The notes: a model not told the origin generated them from the letters alone. Positions 9,094 to 20,071 are shown, counted from the first letter of the stretch. The stretch: 28,530 nucleotides of DNA from Amphimedon queenslandica (GCF_000090795.2 NW_003546287.1:98684-127213); one strand, 5' to 3'. Numbers and translations: made by a program.

Positions 9094-11220
9094 TTATTCA
9101 TTTGCAGCAGCTTCAAATCGAAAACAAAGTGACTGAGGCACATTATTCATGTCATCATTTGCTTGAATGTCTTCCTGAGTCACTTCTGTAAGCACATTGC
9201 TGCCCTCTTGAAGAGCATGTGATCTACCTTCTTCAGTAGAAGGGGCTATTTCATCTTTGATATGCTCTGGAGGACCCTCCAGATTCACATCACTATCAAC
9301 AATATAAACAAAGTTATATTTCTTCTCATTACTAGAAATAATTGAGTGAACATTATTGTAATGCTCCTCATGGGTGCAATAAGCTTGAAGATATTCTACA
9401 TCCTCATCATACCAAGGATAGTATAGCATTAATTTTGCTCTGTACCTATTAGATGGATCAGATTCATAGTTGAACTTTCTAAATTGAATCCCTGCTCGTT
9501 TTATTCATTTTCCCAAAACCACCTGTTAAAATTATTTCTTTCTCAGTTTCTGGCACACTGCCATCAATAGCGGGGAATGCATCACTTGATTCTTCATCAT
9601 CACCATCATCACCAACTCTGTAGTCAGTGACATAATTTGCAGCAAAATCAGCGAAGCACATTGACTGTATGCTTTGTGGTCAGTGTTGATATCTATTTAT
9701 TAGGTTTTTCATAAAAACATTGGTATTATCATCTGCTAGATTAAAAAGCAATGTGTCTTCTTTTAACTGTGGTATTCTAAATTCTTTTGTGTTTGTGTTG
9801 ATGAAGACTAAAGTTCTACTTAGCATTTTTAAAGGCAATGAAAGAATTCTGTAGACTACCTCTTGTGCATGCACATCTTGGTTTTGAAAGAAGGCAAAGC
9901 CTATTCTACGAAGCTGAACAGTCAAATTTTTGTTCCTAATTTCTTCAGAAACAGAATAAAGCAATTCACTCATTGACTTTTCTGCCTTCATGATATATGA
10001 TGCAACATACATCATGCAGGCATAAGCATTTAGAACATATGGATGTCCATATTTGCTCCCCATGCTATCAAGATGGCAGAATTGTAAATATTGACGTTAC
10101 ATTCAGATGGTTCTCTTTTTAATACAATTATATTACCTCTAGTGGAGTAAGTGATTGCCCTAGAATAATCTGTTGGATCAACTTCAGCCAATCTTAGCAA
10201 ATCAGTAAGACTGACATCAGTTGTTCCATCAACTAAAATTTTACGTACTTTTGTTAATATTTTAGAAGCATCATTATAATTGTCTTTAGTTGTTGGACTC
10301 GTAATTAAAGTATTTGTACTCGGAAGATGAGGAAAATTCAACCAACAGTTCTAGTTCATACGACAATACGAAAAGTGCTTATGTTTTGGGGGCTTTTTCC
10401 TCCAAAATGAGCTTGTCCCTAGACTGGAATTTGATTCTAGTAGAAAAATTAACAATATTTCCTAAAGGTTGTGCTGAAGATTTTAAAAAATCATTAAAAA
10501 AAGTATGTAGCCTGTATTGAAAATTACAGGCAGCAGTAACAGGATTACGTCTGATCCAATTAGATTTATCATCGAAACACAGTCTGTTTATCTCTTCATC
10601 AGTGTATGTAACGCCGTGCTGCCTTGCAATAACTGAAATTAAATCAGGCCACTTCATGTCGGCAGTTGTTAATGTAAGAAACCAAGTGGCGGTGCCTAAC
10701 TGACGTATAAATGGAAGCAGGTCATAAAATGTACACTGATAATATGTAGGAGATCCCCTGACACTCTTTAAAAATACATATGCTTTATCATTACGTATGT
10801 TTTCACTGATCACTGCTCTGTTTCGTGCCTCACAAGCTGTGAGGTTTCTACTCGGCTTTTGCCGCCAAATGTAATTTCGGGCAGCTCCCTTTATTTGCTT
10901 GTTTTCAATGATGTATTGAGAAACAAGTATATATTCTATGTCCCTAGAAAATTTTCCATCAACATCCAACAGACGTTGCTGGTAGTATTTTCTTAAGAAA
11001 ATTTTGAGGTCTTTCAGTATTGTAACCTCCACTGCCATATGGGTACTTGGTGGGGTTTGACATTTCCTCAAAAACAGGATCAGTCAAAATATCAAGAGGG
11101 CGCTGTCCTTCAGCAGGAGCAACAGAATAAATTTAGGCTTCTACCTCAGGATCCTGTGGCAATAATACTCTTGCCATTGCAGCCCCACCTTTTATTTGTC
11201 TTAAATGCTCATCTCCTTCT
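9094..11220 (-). pseudogene. Copy B: Helitron Rep domain and linker, frameshifted
   Basis: Pieces 11071-10379, 10341-10030, 10063-9680, 9661-9479 and 9429-9094 form one collinear Helitron_like_N Rep protein. Landmarks: FEEMSNPTKYPYGSGG (about 11050, in another frame), TATWFLTLTTADMKWPDLIS, SNWIRRNPVTAACNFQYRL, NIYNSAILIAWGANMD, the two-tyrosine motif MMYVASYIMKAEKS (residues 18-31 of the 10063 piece), FADFAANYVT and LMLYYPWYDEDVEYL. The tyrosines that attack DNA are kept. The His-x-His motif expected after RIKFQSR (about 10400) is unreadable: sequence there is missing and the frame breaks. The protein would nick and join DNA at the element ends; this copy cannot. Confidence 0.85.
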
Positions 11221-11414
11221 CAAATTGTGGCATTACCAAGTGTATCTGGATCAACATCATTGTTAGCATTTGAACTACACATAACTACAGGTGCAACATT
11301 ATCAGTACAAGTAGAGCCTACAATGTTACATGTAGTAGATACATTTGATGGCTCATTAGCTGAATTATTAGTGCTAGAGATTGAATCAAGGCCAACAAAG
11401 TGAGTTTCACTCAT
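11220..11414 (-). pseudogene. Copy B: Ser/Asn-rich linker between OTU and Rep
   Basis: This open segment is low-complexity (S, N, T, V) with no domain. It sits between the OTU and Rep domains in the right orientation, so it is taken as interdomain linker. Sequence between 11543 and 11414 is broken. Confidence 0.5.
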
Positions 11415-11542
11415 TTGACCTACATGTACAGTATCTATAATGTTGCCACTATTTGGGGTAACAGTGACAATGTTTGAGCAGAGTGTTGTGAAAATTTGTA
11501 TTTGAATATTTTACATATTATAACCCAAAAATTACCACAAGC

Positions 11543-11988
11543 TCAACCACTTAATTTTAAGGAGTTGTCCCATGACAATGCATTACCGGAGATACTAGTA
11601 ATATAGACAGAAAGATAACTGCCATCGGGAGATGTAGGATTGGCTCTAAAATAAGCTACAACTCTTGCTCTTAAATCAGAGGCAGATACACTGCTTGAAA
11701 GTTGATGTGCAATGACATGAAAAAGGCAGATACCATCTCCTGGCAAATCAAAATAACAAAACCATGCTGCCTTACAAAGCTAGCAAGGATACTATATGGA
11801 GTGTCTACTTCCATAGCAACCTCATTTTGGCTGTTAATGTCAGATGATAATCTATCACTTACTGAAACATTTTCAGCAGGTACACTGCTATTTGGTTCAT
11901 TCGATTCCATTGGAACCTCATTGTCATCAATTCTTTGAAGTGAATTTGTATTATCTATAGTGATGTTCTCAATAATGGGTTCTTGCAA
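11543..11988 (-). pseudogene. Copy B: internal OTU cysteine-protease domain
   Basis: The second frame (11746-11543) starts PGDGICLFHVIAHQLSS and continues SDLRARVVAYFRANP, the typical start of an OTU domain: Asp-Gly-x-Cys followed by a helix, with an R-V-Y/F helix after it. The candidate catalytic Cys is at 11728-11726. The preceding frame (11988-11671) is an acidic Ser/Asn-rich linker; a frameshift near 11750 separates them. The end with the catalytic His is not visible before the stop at 11543. In Helentrons the OTU is thought to act as a deubiquitinase-like protease; the substrate is unknown. Confidence 0.75.
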
Positions 11989-12057
11989 AAAACTAGAGAA
12001 AATTACTTATCATCTACAACTGAATCAAGTACCGAATTTTGGTTTATTTTGATATTT

Positions 12058-12807
12058 TTAAAAAGTGGGTAGTGAACTTTTAAGCCAACTTAAGGCATTT
12101 AACACTACATCAGGACGTACATTCCCATGTATGTAATGTCCTTTGTAGCACAACTTTCTTTTAAGTTTTAAAGCTATGATTTCAGTCTCAGACAGCAAAC
12201 GTGGTAGCACATCGCAAATATTATTTACATTACAAGAAACATTTACCGTCGGTCCATGTATTGACATTTGCTTTCAAGTAGGTAAGGATACCATTTTCGT
12301 AAATGGTATCCTCAAGCTAATAAGCCTAATTTCAATGTCATTTAGATTCTTAAGTTCCGGTTGTATTTCTGGTAAGATTAATCCATTTATTTTGGCCATT
12401 ATTGGGATTTTACCTACCTTCAAGGATTGATCACAAGTATGGCACACCAACTGACTACCAGGTTTACAGTTATACTTGACTGACAAAACACTCACTAGCA
12501 TTTCGGGGTCAGCTTTGCTGTATTTGCCTTTACCAAACTGATACACACTATGATAGTACATCCTACAATGGCATACAGCACAGACATAATCTGGACCAAA
12601 TCTAATTTTGTTCAAAAAAGATGCTATAGCGTCATCTACAGAAATAGTTTTACTTCTACTGGATCTCTGACTAGCAGCATTAAGTGTTTTTCTAACTTGT
12701 GATTGTGCTGGAGTATCATCTCTTCTAACAACGCACATATGCTCGTTGTTTATCTGCTTTCTGTGGGCAGCAGCTTCTGATGTTTCATATGCTCTTTGTT
12801 CACGCAT
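12058..12807 (-). pseudogene. Copy B: DUF6570-like Helitron N-terminal region
   Basis: Two pieces in the same frame (12807-12274 and 12267-12058) are separated by a single TGA where a glycine codon is expected (SLPT, stop, KQMSIHGP). Landmarks: FGPDYVCAVCHCRMYY and QLVCHTCDQSLKVG (two CxxC pairs, probable zinc site), IMAKINGLILPEIQPEL, EIRLISLRIPFTKMVSLP, SIHGPTVNV, LKLKRKLCYKGHYIHG and VRPDVVLNALSWLKS. This is the conserved block ahead of Rep in animal Helitrons. Its start (MREQRAYETSEAAAHRKQ) is the last unit of the basic repeats. Confidence 0.85.
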
Positions 12808-13010
12808 TTTTTGCCTATTTTTTTATTTCTTGCAGCTTTATTCTCACTTGACTCATTGGCTTGATAATCAGATATTCTTTTTTTATTTTCTTGATTTCCT
12901 AAAAATGTTTCCTCACTCGATTCATTGGCTATAGTATTTTACATTCTTTTCTTGCTTTTTTCATTCATTAAAAATGTTTCTTGACTTAAAGCATTAGCCC
13001 TAATATCTGA
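12808..13010 (-). repeat. Copy B: degenerate 20-odd-residue basic repeats
   Basis: The minus-strand translation shows imperfect units: ANALSQETFLMNEKSKKRM, ANESSEETFLGNQENKKRI, ANESSENKAARNKK, and the first residues of the 12807 frame, YETSEAAAHRKQINNEHM. One stop and one frameshift intervene. Such repeats between the N-terminal zinc ribbon and DUF6570 are usual in these elements. Confidence 0.65.
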
Positions 13011-13131
13011 CTAACTTTTTGGATTGTTATTTTCTAGATTCCCTATTTTCTACTAAGGCCTTAGGTTTCTTTAAGACTTAAAGGTCTTATACCTTTCCTA
13101 TCCTTTAAATTATGAGCGCAATTATCACAAA

Positions 13132-13410
13132 TCAATTTATTTTTTGTAAATACTTCAAAACATTGAGGACATTTTTTGCTAAAGATAAAGGAATGGCACC
13201 TTTTTTATTCCTGAAACAGTGACCACAGTGGTCACATTTCAATTTACGAATATGATTCACTTCAAAACATACAGGACATTTCTTTGTAATAGGCCCAGGA
13301 TTAACCTCAATATCTCCTCCCAACAATAACACCATTAAAGCAAAAAGTACAAAAAATACAAGTGAAGTATAATTGAAATATAGAAAATGACACGCTTTTG
13401 CTGGCTCCAT
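13132..13410 (-). CDS. Copy B: hydrophobic leader, 2A skipping motif and N-terminal zinc ribbon
   Basis: ATG at 13410 begins MEPAKACHFLYFNYTS, followed by a hydrophobic helix (VFFVLFALMVLLL) and GGDIEVNPGP (13320-13291). The last fits the 2A consensus D-x-E-x-N-P-G-P, which makes ribosomes skip the Gly-Pro bond. Immediately after comes a zinc ribbon, CPVC-x9-KLKCDHCGHCF, the usual first domain of this Helitron family. Translation would give a roughly 39-residue signal-anchor-like peptide and a separate transposase starting at Pro. Unskipped product would enter the secretory pathway. The open frame continues upstream to 13452 without another ATG. It stops at 13132, before the basic repeats, so the transposase is broken downstream. 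Confidence 0.75.
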   Translation of the reverse strand: MEPAKACHFLYFNYTSLVFFVLFALMVLLLGGDIEVNPGPITKKCPVCFEVNHIRKLKCDHCGHCFRNKKGAIPLSLAKNVLNVLKYLQKIN

Positions 13411-13452
13411 AAGATGCTTCAGAAGTACAATTACTAACCTGATGACTGACAA

Positions 13453-15499
13453 AGCAGCCTATTGCAGCTCTGTATTGTTCAGTACTAATCATAGCAAAAA
13501 ATGAACTACTAACTGTTCCTTATCACTGGACAGAAACAATGTAGAGAAATTCTAGTAATCTTAGTAACAAAAAAAGGACAAAAAATGAAGGACACAAATT
13601 TATTGAAGACAGTCAGAACTACTTTGAGTAAAAAATAACTATAAGGTAAAAGACAAGTATGTCAGAGTGTGCTGATATAGGTTTACCAAAACTCACCACT
13701 AAGAGCAAAAGACGTAAACTTCAATTTAAAATTCAACCCAAGGAACTCACTATAGCAAGACGAAGATGAAACTCCAAGGACTTAAGAACAAAAGGACATA
13801 AAACCACAAGGCTAGAAGTATAGCTGTAAGCATGAATGGCGTGGCTGGAATAAAAGTTGTGATTGGAATAAAAGGAGTGGCTGGAATAAAATCAGCTCAT
13901 AGCATAGATATTAATGTAAATGACAGGGATTGGATAAGGGGGAACTAAATATTGCTAGTATTCATTATAGGTTTATTGGCCCAATACCCATCTTCTCCAT
14001 TATCCTGAACCATCTGGCATGCAACACTACTCCTTCATTAGTGAGGCTTTTGCAAGGAGTTTGAAGGATATTTTTGGACATCCAAGAGGAGGCTAACTTA
14101 TGATATACCTACCATACTATATATAAATTTCAGAACTACATGCACCAAGATTTTTGTTTCTACAATACTATTTTGAGACCACTTTTATGTTATAACAAGC
14201 ACATGATATGAGGACTATAACTGTAACTTGCACCATTCCAAATGCAAATAAAAACTCACTCATATCTTTATAAAGATCTTGTATTTTACATTGGCATGAT
14301 TTCAAAAAGAGATTATAATGACAAAAGTACATTTTTGGGTTTTCAAAGTGCCATAACATTAAAATGATCCGTACACTAAAAAACAGTATTAATAAGAGGA
14401 AACATTAGGCTTCTTGATGCATTAATTTCACATGCATAGGCACACTATTCTGCCAGATATTGTTCCTAAAAAAAAATTGAAGGTAAATTGTGACAAGAAT
14501 TACAATGAGCCTATTTCAGCCTCGAGTAACACAACAAAAGTGAAAGTTTGTTGATGAATGATGTTTAGCTAGCTTGCTGCTGCAGCAATTAAAGGTGTGG
14601 CTGCAATTAAGATGTGGTATACACAGCCTACATACACTGCCCAGTTTAGTGAAATGGTGCCATGTAGCCTTAATTTGGACAGAAAGCTTCAGTTTCTCTA
14701 GACATGCAAACAGTTTTACACAGATTTTTTAGGCTTTACTTGTTTCATGCAATTCCTATATCTAGTTTCTATATCAAGTTTCTTCAGTTTGGACGCAGTA
14801 GCCACCTTCTCAAAGAGGAGCTGCTACGTTAGAAAATGGCTGGTAAGTCACACTTAAGCTGTCATATCTCACAAATAAAGAAAAGCCAAGCAATTCCACT
14901 CATATACTTTGTTCTCCATGTTATCCTTTACCTTTTGTTGCCTTCAAAGGTACCATAGCTTCAACAATGCAAAAGTAACTAGTACTCTTTTTCTGTTCTT
15001 AAAGGCTGCCGACTTTTGCCACCTTGGAAAAGAACAAAAGACTGTATTATGAAAAAAGAACAACTTTTTCTGCCTTAATGGCAAAAGAAATTCTCTGAAG
15101 AGCTGGACTAAAAAGTAGCATCAGCCTAAAAATCATCCACGATTGAAATATTTGCTAACACACACACACTGACAACACAAGCGCAGTACCTTCACCTATA
15201 CGCCTACGGTGTGGGCGAGGAAACAACAGCTAATGATCCCAATCTTTAAATTAGTGCTATTGCAACACTTGGCATGAGAATAAAGGATTATATTTCCCCC
15301 TATAAGGGAATGGATTTAGCTGCATCTGGACCACTAGTGACGTCACGTTTAGCCACACCCATCGACAGGAAGTAACAAAAAATGAGCATTTGTGAAGGCT
15401 CATATCTCATTGAGTTTTTTAGACCATGGGAGTTGGAATACGTGGTCACACAATCATATTAAGGCAATAAAAAATTCACTAAAAATACACTGGACTTAC
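13453..15499. other. Intergenic, no gene resolved
   Basis: This would hold the promoter and 5' terminus of copy B, which I could not delimit. There is a short local repeat, three GGAATAAAA units at 13845-13900 (GTGGCTGGAATAAAA type). Open frames are short and unlike proteins. Confidence 0.5.
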
Positions 15500-18178
15500 C
15501 CTTTAAGTTGCCAGTTAAGTACAGAGCGCCAATTGTTTTCAGACAATTGTCATGCTAGGCACACACCTTAAATGTGCCTTCATATAATACTTCAAAGGCT
15601 TCTAAAGGTGCAATGTTTTATTCATTTCTTCCATTAAAAAAAACAATAGAACTTTAAATGAGGTTAGCATAGATTCTAATCATTTGCCTAATCCTGAACT
15701 TTATATCATTATCAATGGACAGCCTACTAAAGTCTATTCAGTTTCATGAGACGTATTGATTTTTTGTTATAACTTTTCATAAACATGGAATTTAGAAACT
15801 TTGTTTGCACCATTTGAATTGCTAGGTCCTTGCTGTCCTTTAGATTTGGTCGAAATGGTAAGGCCTTAGACTTTTTTTAGATGCCCCAGTATAAACTCAA
15901 TGACATACCTCTGACAGCAATTAAGCAGCTAGAACAGCCAGAATTAATTCAGCTACTACTTATTTGCATCTCTTTCACGCAACAAGAACAATTCCAAAAC
16001 CACAAATACATACAGAATTTAAATGTGACGTGGTTAATTTTTAATTGAAAAAAGCCAGTAGTCACGTGAAAGTGAATAGACTTCAAATCAAATAATGTTT
16101 GCCATAGTTTAGTTGATGTGAATAAAATAAAAGCAGCATTAAGAAAATTAAAGAAATAAATTAGCTTCATAGAATTGTAGACTATAATTGAATCGCTGAC
16201 TTGTTTAAAAATGTTAAACAAGTAGTGAGAAATACTAGTAATAAAATGCTTTAGGAAGAAAACAAGCATATACCATTAGAAATCTTGATAGTAAACTTGT
16301 AACGGGTTGTGATAACAGTCATTAAAAACTAATGTATGTAAAAGAAAGTCTTATAGACAATTGGCAAGAGCATCTTGATTTGTTAGGCTATCCTACTTCA
16401 TTTTTAACTGCACAATATGGAGAGCATCCCAGACAAAGCTATCGCACGGACTTTATCATTTATGGAATAGATAAAATGAAGACTTTGAACAAAAATTCCA
16501 TATTTTGTTGAAACTATTTATGTCTGCACTAGTAACAAGGCCTTAAAACTGCCATATTAAATTTATTAAAAACAACAAGAGGCAACAAAATTGTTTGCTG
16601 AAATATTAGATATAAAACAATTTTTAGATGAAGATATTAAAATCAATTCAAGTACCATTTTGGCTTCAATATGGGGTACAAATAAATATTGGCTCCATGC
16701 TCAAGGTGAGGTCGACACTGAGTATGGCTCACCAACACAAACCCTAACACTAAGTTGTGCTAAATACAATTTAGCTGATATATCACAATATTTAAAAATA
16801 GGAAATAATACTTCTCAATCATAAAGTATTTGTAGATTATGAACTGAGAATCTGTTTCAGTATTGCGACAGTTTCTATACATTGTTTGGGATTATATTAA
16901 CATAGTCATTCTGCAGAAAGGTGTTCTTGGCAAAGTTGAGCAATATCATGTTAAAAAAGAGTATGAATTCCGCGGAGCTTCTCATAATCACATCCTCCTA
17001 TGGATTGAAAATGCTTTTGTTGTTGCTATTGATTGTCCTAAAAAAGTCTGTTTTTGTCACACAAGACAGTGCTACCTGTCATACACCAGATAGATATATG
17101 TTGCCTGAATTAAATTACTTGGTAACAAAGTACCCAATGCACAAGTCCAGCAAATACTGTGGACAAAATATTGAAGTTGTAAGACCTTTGTATCCAGATG
17201 CGATTTCATTTTCCTACACCAGTATGAGATAGTATTTCCATCAAAGATGTTTAATATAGCTTCAAATCAAGCAATAAAGTATATTATCTGAAACGAAAGT
17301 AAAAAGAAGTTCCCAGTCAACAACTACAATCCTTTACTTTAGAAATTGTTGCGCAAATATTGACTTACTATACATAGCTGAAAGGAGTCTTTCTTTAATA
17401 GAGTGTGTAAGTGCATATGTCACTAAAGCAGAAAAGAGTAATGCACAGGGCTTATGGGATGAAGTGAGCAGCTGGGACAACATGTACATCAGGCTATGGA
17501 AAATTGGAGAAAAATTATATGAAGCAAAAGTAGGACTATATCAAGGTAGTGATTGTCTTCTCAGTGAAAGTTCAAATTAGTAACTGTACTCTACATTAAT
17601 TTGTACTTACTTTATAAGGGTAGTAGAAAAATCAAGAACTATTCATATTTAACTGTAATGGATCGATCTTCAAAAGACATTTTTAATCCTCGCATAATTG
17701 AAGACTTTTAGCGATTAAGACCAAATAACATGTCAGATGTATCTCTTCACGAAATTGTTGCTGATAACAAATTTGATATAATAGAAAACAATAGCAAAAA
17801 AAAATAAATACCTCGATCAAAGCCAGTCCATCCAAGCTTATTCTATGAAAGAAGTGGAAAGCGATGATTTTTATTACTCACTAGTACTTTGAGTTGTGGC
17901 TTTTAGAGATGAGAGCACACTTATACGGGAAGGAACTTTTTAGCATCAGAGAGAAGCATTTATGTGCAGCATTGAAAATCACTTCAACAAAAGTACAAAA
18001 ATTATTAGAAGCTACACATAATTGGAAGAAAATAGTCAATGCAAGTAATGAAGCCAGTTTCACTGCAGAACTTCCTGATATCAAGGAACATGATGAGCCT
18101 CAATTACTCTGTGAAATAATAGAAGCTGAAGCTGATATTGCAGACATGCATGTAAATGTACCTTATTTAAACAAGTAA
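15500..18178 (+). mobile_element. Copy C: decayed Helitron of the copy D family, opposite orientation
   Basis: Plus-strand translation follows copy D block by block: PLSCQL and ANCFQTIVMLGTH (15500-15570), SNHLPNPELYIIINGQPTK (15678-15730), VDVNKIKAALRKLKK (16113-16158), YTIRNLDSKL and QEHLDLL, AEILDIKQFLDEDI...TLTLSCAKYNLADI (16597-16790), GASHNHILLWIENAF (16975-17020), YIAERSLSLIECVSAYVTKAEKS (17370-17440) and NWKKIVNASNEASFTAELPD...DMHVNVPYL (18020-18170). It starts inside the DUF6570 block and ends just before the helicase P-loop, next to a fold-back element. The HUH pair is kept (CAT 16983, CAC 16989). The first of the two tyrosines is cysteine (TGT 17404). Stops and frameshifts are many. 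Confidence 0.85.
15731..16082. mobile_element. MITE-like insertion in copy C
   Basis: Copy D reads straight through QPTKSNNVWHGL, while copy C is split after QPTK and resumes at SNNVCHSLV. The intervening 352 bp begin AGTCTATTCA and end TGAATAGACT (perfect 10-bp inverted termini), with imperfect pairing for about 20 bases more (GTTTCATGAGAC against CTTTCACGTGAC). No coding capacity is recognised. The target duplication is unclear. Confidence 0.7.
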
Positions 18179-18985
18179 ATAAAAAATTTCTATAAATAAG
18201 AATAAGTAGGGTTGTCAAAAAGTAAAAGAAACAAGGGGGTTGAGTTCCATCATAATAATAATTATTAATTCAATTAATAATAATAAAAGTTAATTAATAA
18301 AAAATAATTATTCTAAAAATTAATACATAAATTTCAACCCTACTTTGCAGAATATGCTAATATTCAGACTACAATATAAGTTAATGAATTTAAATTAATT
18401 ATGCCTCTGTACTTAGTGATTGCCTTAATACATTGCTATGAGTATGATGTAAATTAAGTATTCTGATACATAGAAATCAGAATTTTTACCTAGCATTGAT
18501 TGAATAAATTACTGTCATCACAAGTGAAAATTCTAAAGTACAGTTGATTAGTTTGCTATTGCATTTTTTAATTTTTGTGATGCATTACCATAAAAATTAA
18601 TAAAATTAAAATATTAATGTATACTTGTTAGTTTGATTTTAAAAGTAAAAGCATGGATGCATGTCTTTAGTATATATAAATTTTAAAAATTTTGATCTGA
18701 TTATGTTACATTGTTAGGAATTATCAGTAGGGCCAACTTGCACACTTGCGTAGGCTGGAACTAAGCAGTTAAGTTGTCATTCTTTCATTAAACTTTGTCA
18801 TGTTAAAGGAATAAGTAATCCTTCATTAAATGCTGCAAAGTAGGGTTGAAATTTATGTATTATTTTTTAGAATAATTATTTTTTATTAATTAACTTTTAT
18901 TATTATTAATTGATTGAACTCAACCCCTTTGTTTCTTTTATTTTTTGACAACCGTACTTTTTCTTATTTATAGAAATTTTTTATT
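18178..18985. mobile_element. Fold-back element with arms of about 150-170 bp
   Basis: Left arm 18178-18350 and right arm 18833-18985 are near-identical inverted copies. Outer ends are AATAAAAAATTTCTATAAAT and its complement; inner ends are TTTCAACCCTACTTTGCAG and its complement. The left arm has about 20 extra bases (CATAATAATAATTATTAAT). The central 480 bp are AT-rich and have no gene. It lies where copy C ends, so it may have caused or marked the truncation. Confidence 0.8.
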
Positions 18986-19466
18986 CCCTGGTTTCCATAC
19001 TTTTTATTTAATTTGTTAATTATTGTTATAGTTATATCAGTATTATGTTTATTGATATTAATTAACTAGGTTTAAAAATCCATTACAGAATATTTAATAA
19101 AACTTCTGCTAGATATTAATTTTTGGCTACTTGTACATACACAAAATAAACATACCACATCTAGAAACTTGAAAATTTGAAATAATAATGAAATTCATAG
19201 CTAATATCTAATTATTTATGTGACGTAATATCCTGTTTTGGTTAATAATTATTAATAACCATGCCTGATTTCCCGCTCAACTGCACTTTGTCAAGTTTGT
19301 CACTGAGCAGTACAGTCCTTACTTTAAAGTTTAGACCTTAGTCAATTTGAAATCAGGCATCAGACTACTTTTCAATATTTGTTATTCGTACTTTGCAAGC
19401 AAAAAGTCAGTTTATCCAGCCTCTAGCTTATACACTATATATACTTGTATGTATCTTTTTCATAGT
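18986..19466. other. Upstream region of the PPGG-repeat gene
   Basis: AT-rich, with no coding signal. It contains TGTGACGTAAT (about 19219), TATATATA (19436-19443) and TTTTTCATAG just before the ATG at 19467, which could be a splice acceptor. None can be assigned a role from sequence alone. Confidence 0.4.
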
Positions 19467-20049
19467 ATGAGTAGGTCACCAAGCCCAGATCCGGATAGGA
19501 GAGAGGAAGATCCCATTCTGCCTCCTGGAGGAGATCCGGCAATCCCTCCTGGAGGGGCTCCAGCAATCCATCCTGGAGGAGCTCCGGCAATCCCTCCTGG
19601 AGGGGCTCCAGCAATCCCTCCTGGAGGAGCTCCGGCAATCCCTCCTGGAGGGGCTCCGGCAATCCCTCCTGGAAGGGGCTCCACCACTCCCTCTTGGAGG
19701 TGCACCTGTAGTCCCTCTTGGAGCGGCTCTGGGAGTCCCTCTTGGAGGTGCACCCGCTGTCCCTCCTGGAGGAGCTCCAGCAGTCCCTCCTGAAGGTGCT
19801 CCTGTAGTCCCTCCTGCAGGGGCTCCAGCAGTCCCTCCTGCCCCAGCACTGCCTTTGCTGCACCAGCAAAGGCAGCTCATTATTGCCCAATTGAGGGCTG
19901 TCAATAGACAAATTGTAAGGCTTTACTATGATGTACGAAATTATATTCCATAATAGTATCTCAATCTGCCAAGAAGACCTGGCAGGGGCAGGGGTAGGGG
20001 AAGGAGGGCAAGACCCCTAGTTGGAACAAAAAATTATAACTTTTATTAA
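19467..20049 (+). CDS. PPGGAPAI-repeat protein with basic RG-rich tail
   Basis: From ATG 19467 the frame gives MSRSPSPDPDRREEDPILPP, then about twelve 8-residue repeats of the type PPGGAPAI/PPGGAPAV (24-nt units, 19519-19810). After these come a helical part (LLHQQRQLIIAQLRAVNRQI) and a GT-AG intron of 42 nt (19915-19956, GTAAGG...AATAG) that removes two stop codons. The last exon ends in RRPGRGRGRGRRARP and a TAA at 20049. One extra A at 19673-19674 shifts the frame in the middle of the repeats; the downstream frame is clearly the continuation, so this is a mutation or an assembly error in the repeat. AATAAA lies at 20095-20100. The island is GC-rich against AT-rich flanks, so opposite-strand frames are open but meaningless. 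The 19347 ATG is an alternative start. Family unknown. Confidence 0.5.
19519..19810 (+). repeat. 24-bp tandem repeat array
   Basis: About twelve units of CCTCCTGGAGGGGCTCCAGC-type sequence encode PPGGAPAI. Early units are nearly identical; later ones (after 19680) diverge to PLGGAPVV and PPEGAPVV. Confidence 0.9.
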
Positions 20050-20065
20050 CTACATGTATCATAAC

Positions 20066-20071
20066 TTTATT
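20066..20071 (-). terminator. Polyadenylation signal of the minus-strand gene
   Basis: AATAAA on the minus strand, 34 nt beyond the TGA at 20105. The plus-strand gene's AATAAA at 20095-20100 lies between the two stops as well, so the two 3' UTRs must overlap. Confidence 0.55.

Larger units (their letters stand above)
8904..13410 (-). mobile_element. Copy B: truncated Helitron/Helentron with 2A leader and internal OTU
   Basis: Order in the direction of reading: leader plus 2A plus zinc ribbon (13410-13132), degenerate basic repeats (about 13010-12810), DUF6570-like region (12807-12058), OTU (11988-11543), Rep (about 11220-9480), a linker to the helicase (9429-9094) and PIF1 Walker A (about 9094-8904). 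At least six frameshifts and several stops are present. The helicase is cut off and no transposon terminus is seen on that side. The OTU between DUF6570 and Rep distinguishes this family from copy D. Confidence 0.85.

Noticed and set aside
12286..12311. Near-palindrome GGATACCATTT/AAATGGTATCC
   Set aside because: It lies in the coding remnant of copy B DUF6570 (KMVSLP region) and is explained by the protein sequence.
14835..15090. Possible two-exon plus-strand mini-gene (ATGGCTG then GTAAGT, acceptor TTCTTAAAG at 15003)
   Set aside because: It would encode only about 26 residues with no recognisable features; splice signals alone are not enough.
15900..15960. Apparent match to the copy D segment ...LEVLLAYTIRN in copy C
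   Set aside because: The segment is inside the 15731-16082 insertion, and the true counterpart lies at 16220-16275; the resemblance is chance.
15949..16269. 106-codon minus-strand open frame
   Set aside because: It overlaps a MITE and the antisense of copy C; AT-rich hydrophobic shadow frame.
19436..19443. TATATATA as core promoter of the PPGG-repeat gene
   Set aside because: It lies only about 25-30 bp before the chosen ATG, so transcription would begin at or after it; such strings are common in this AT-rich DNA.
19435..19911. Three long minus-strand frames across the repeat array
   Set aside because: They are antisense readings of a 24-bp GC-rich repeat; only the plus strand continues into a non-repeated, spliced protein sequence.
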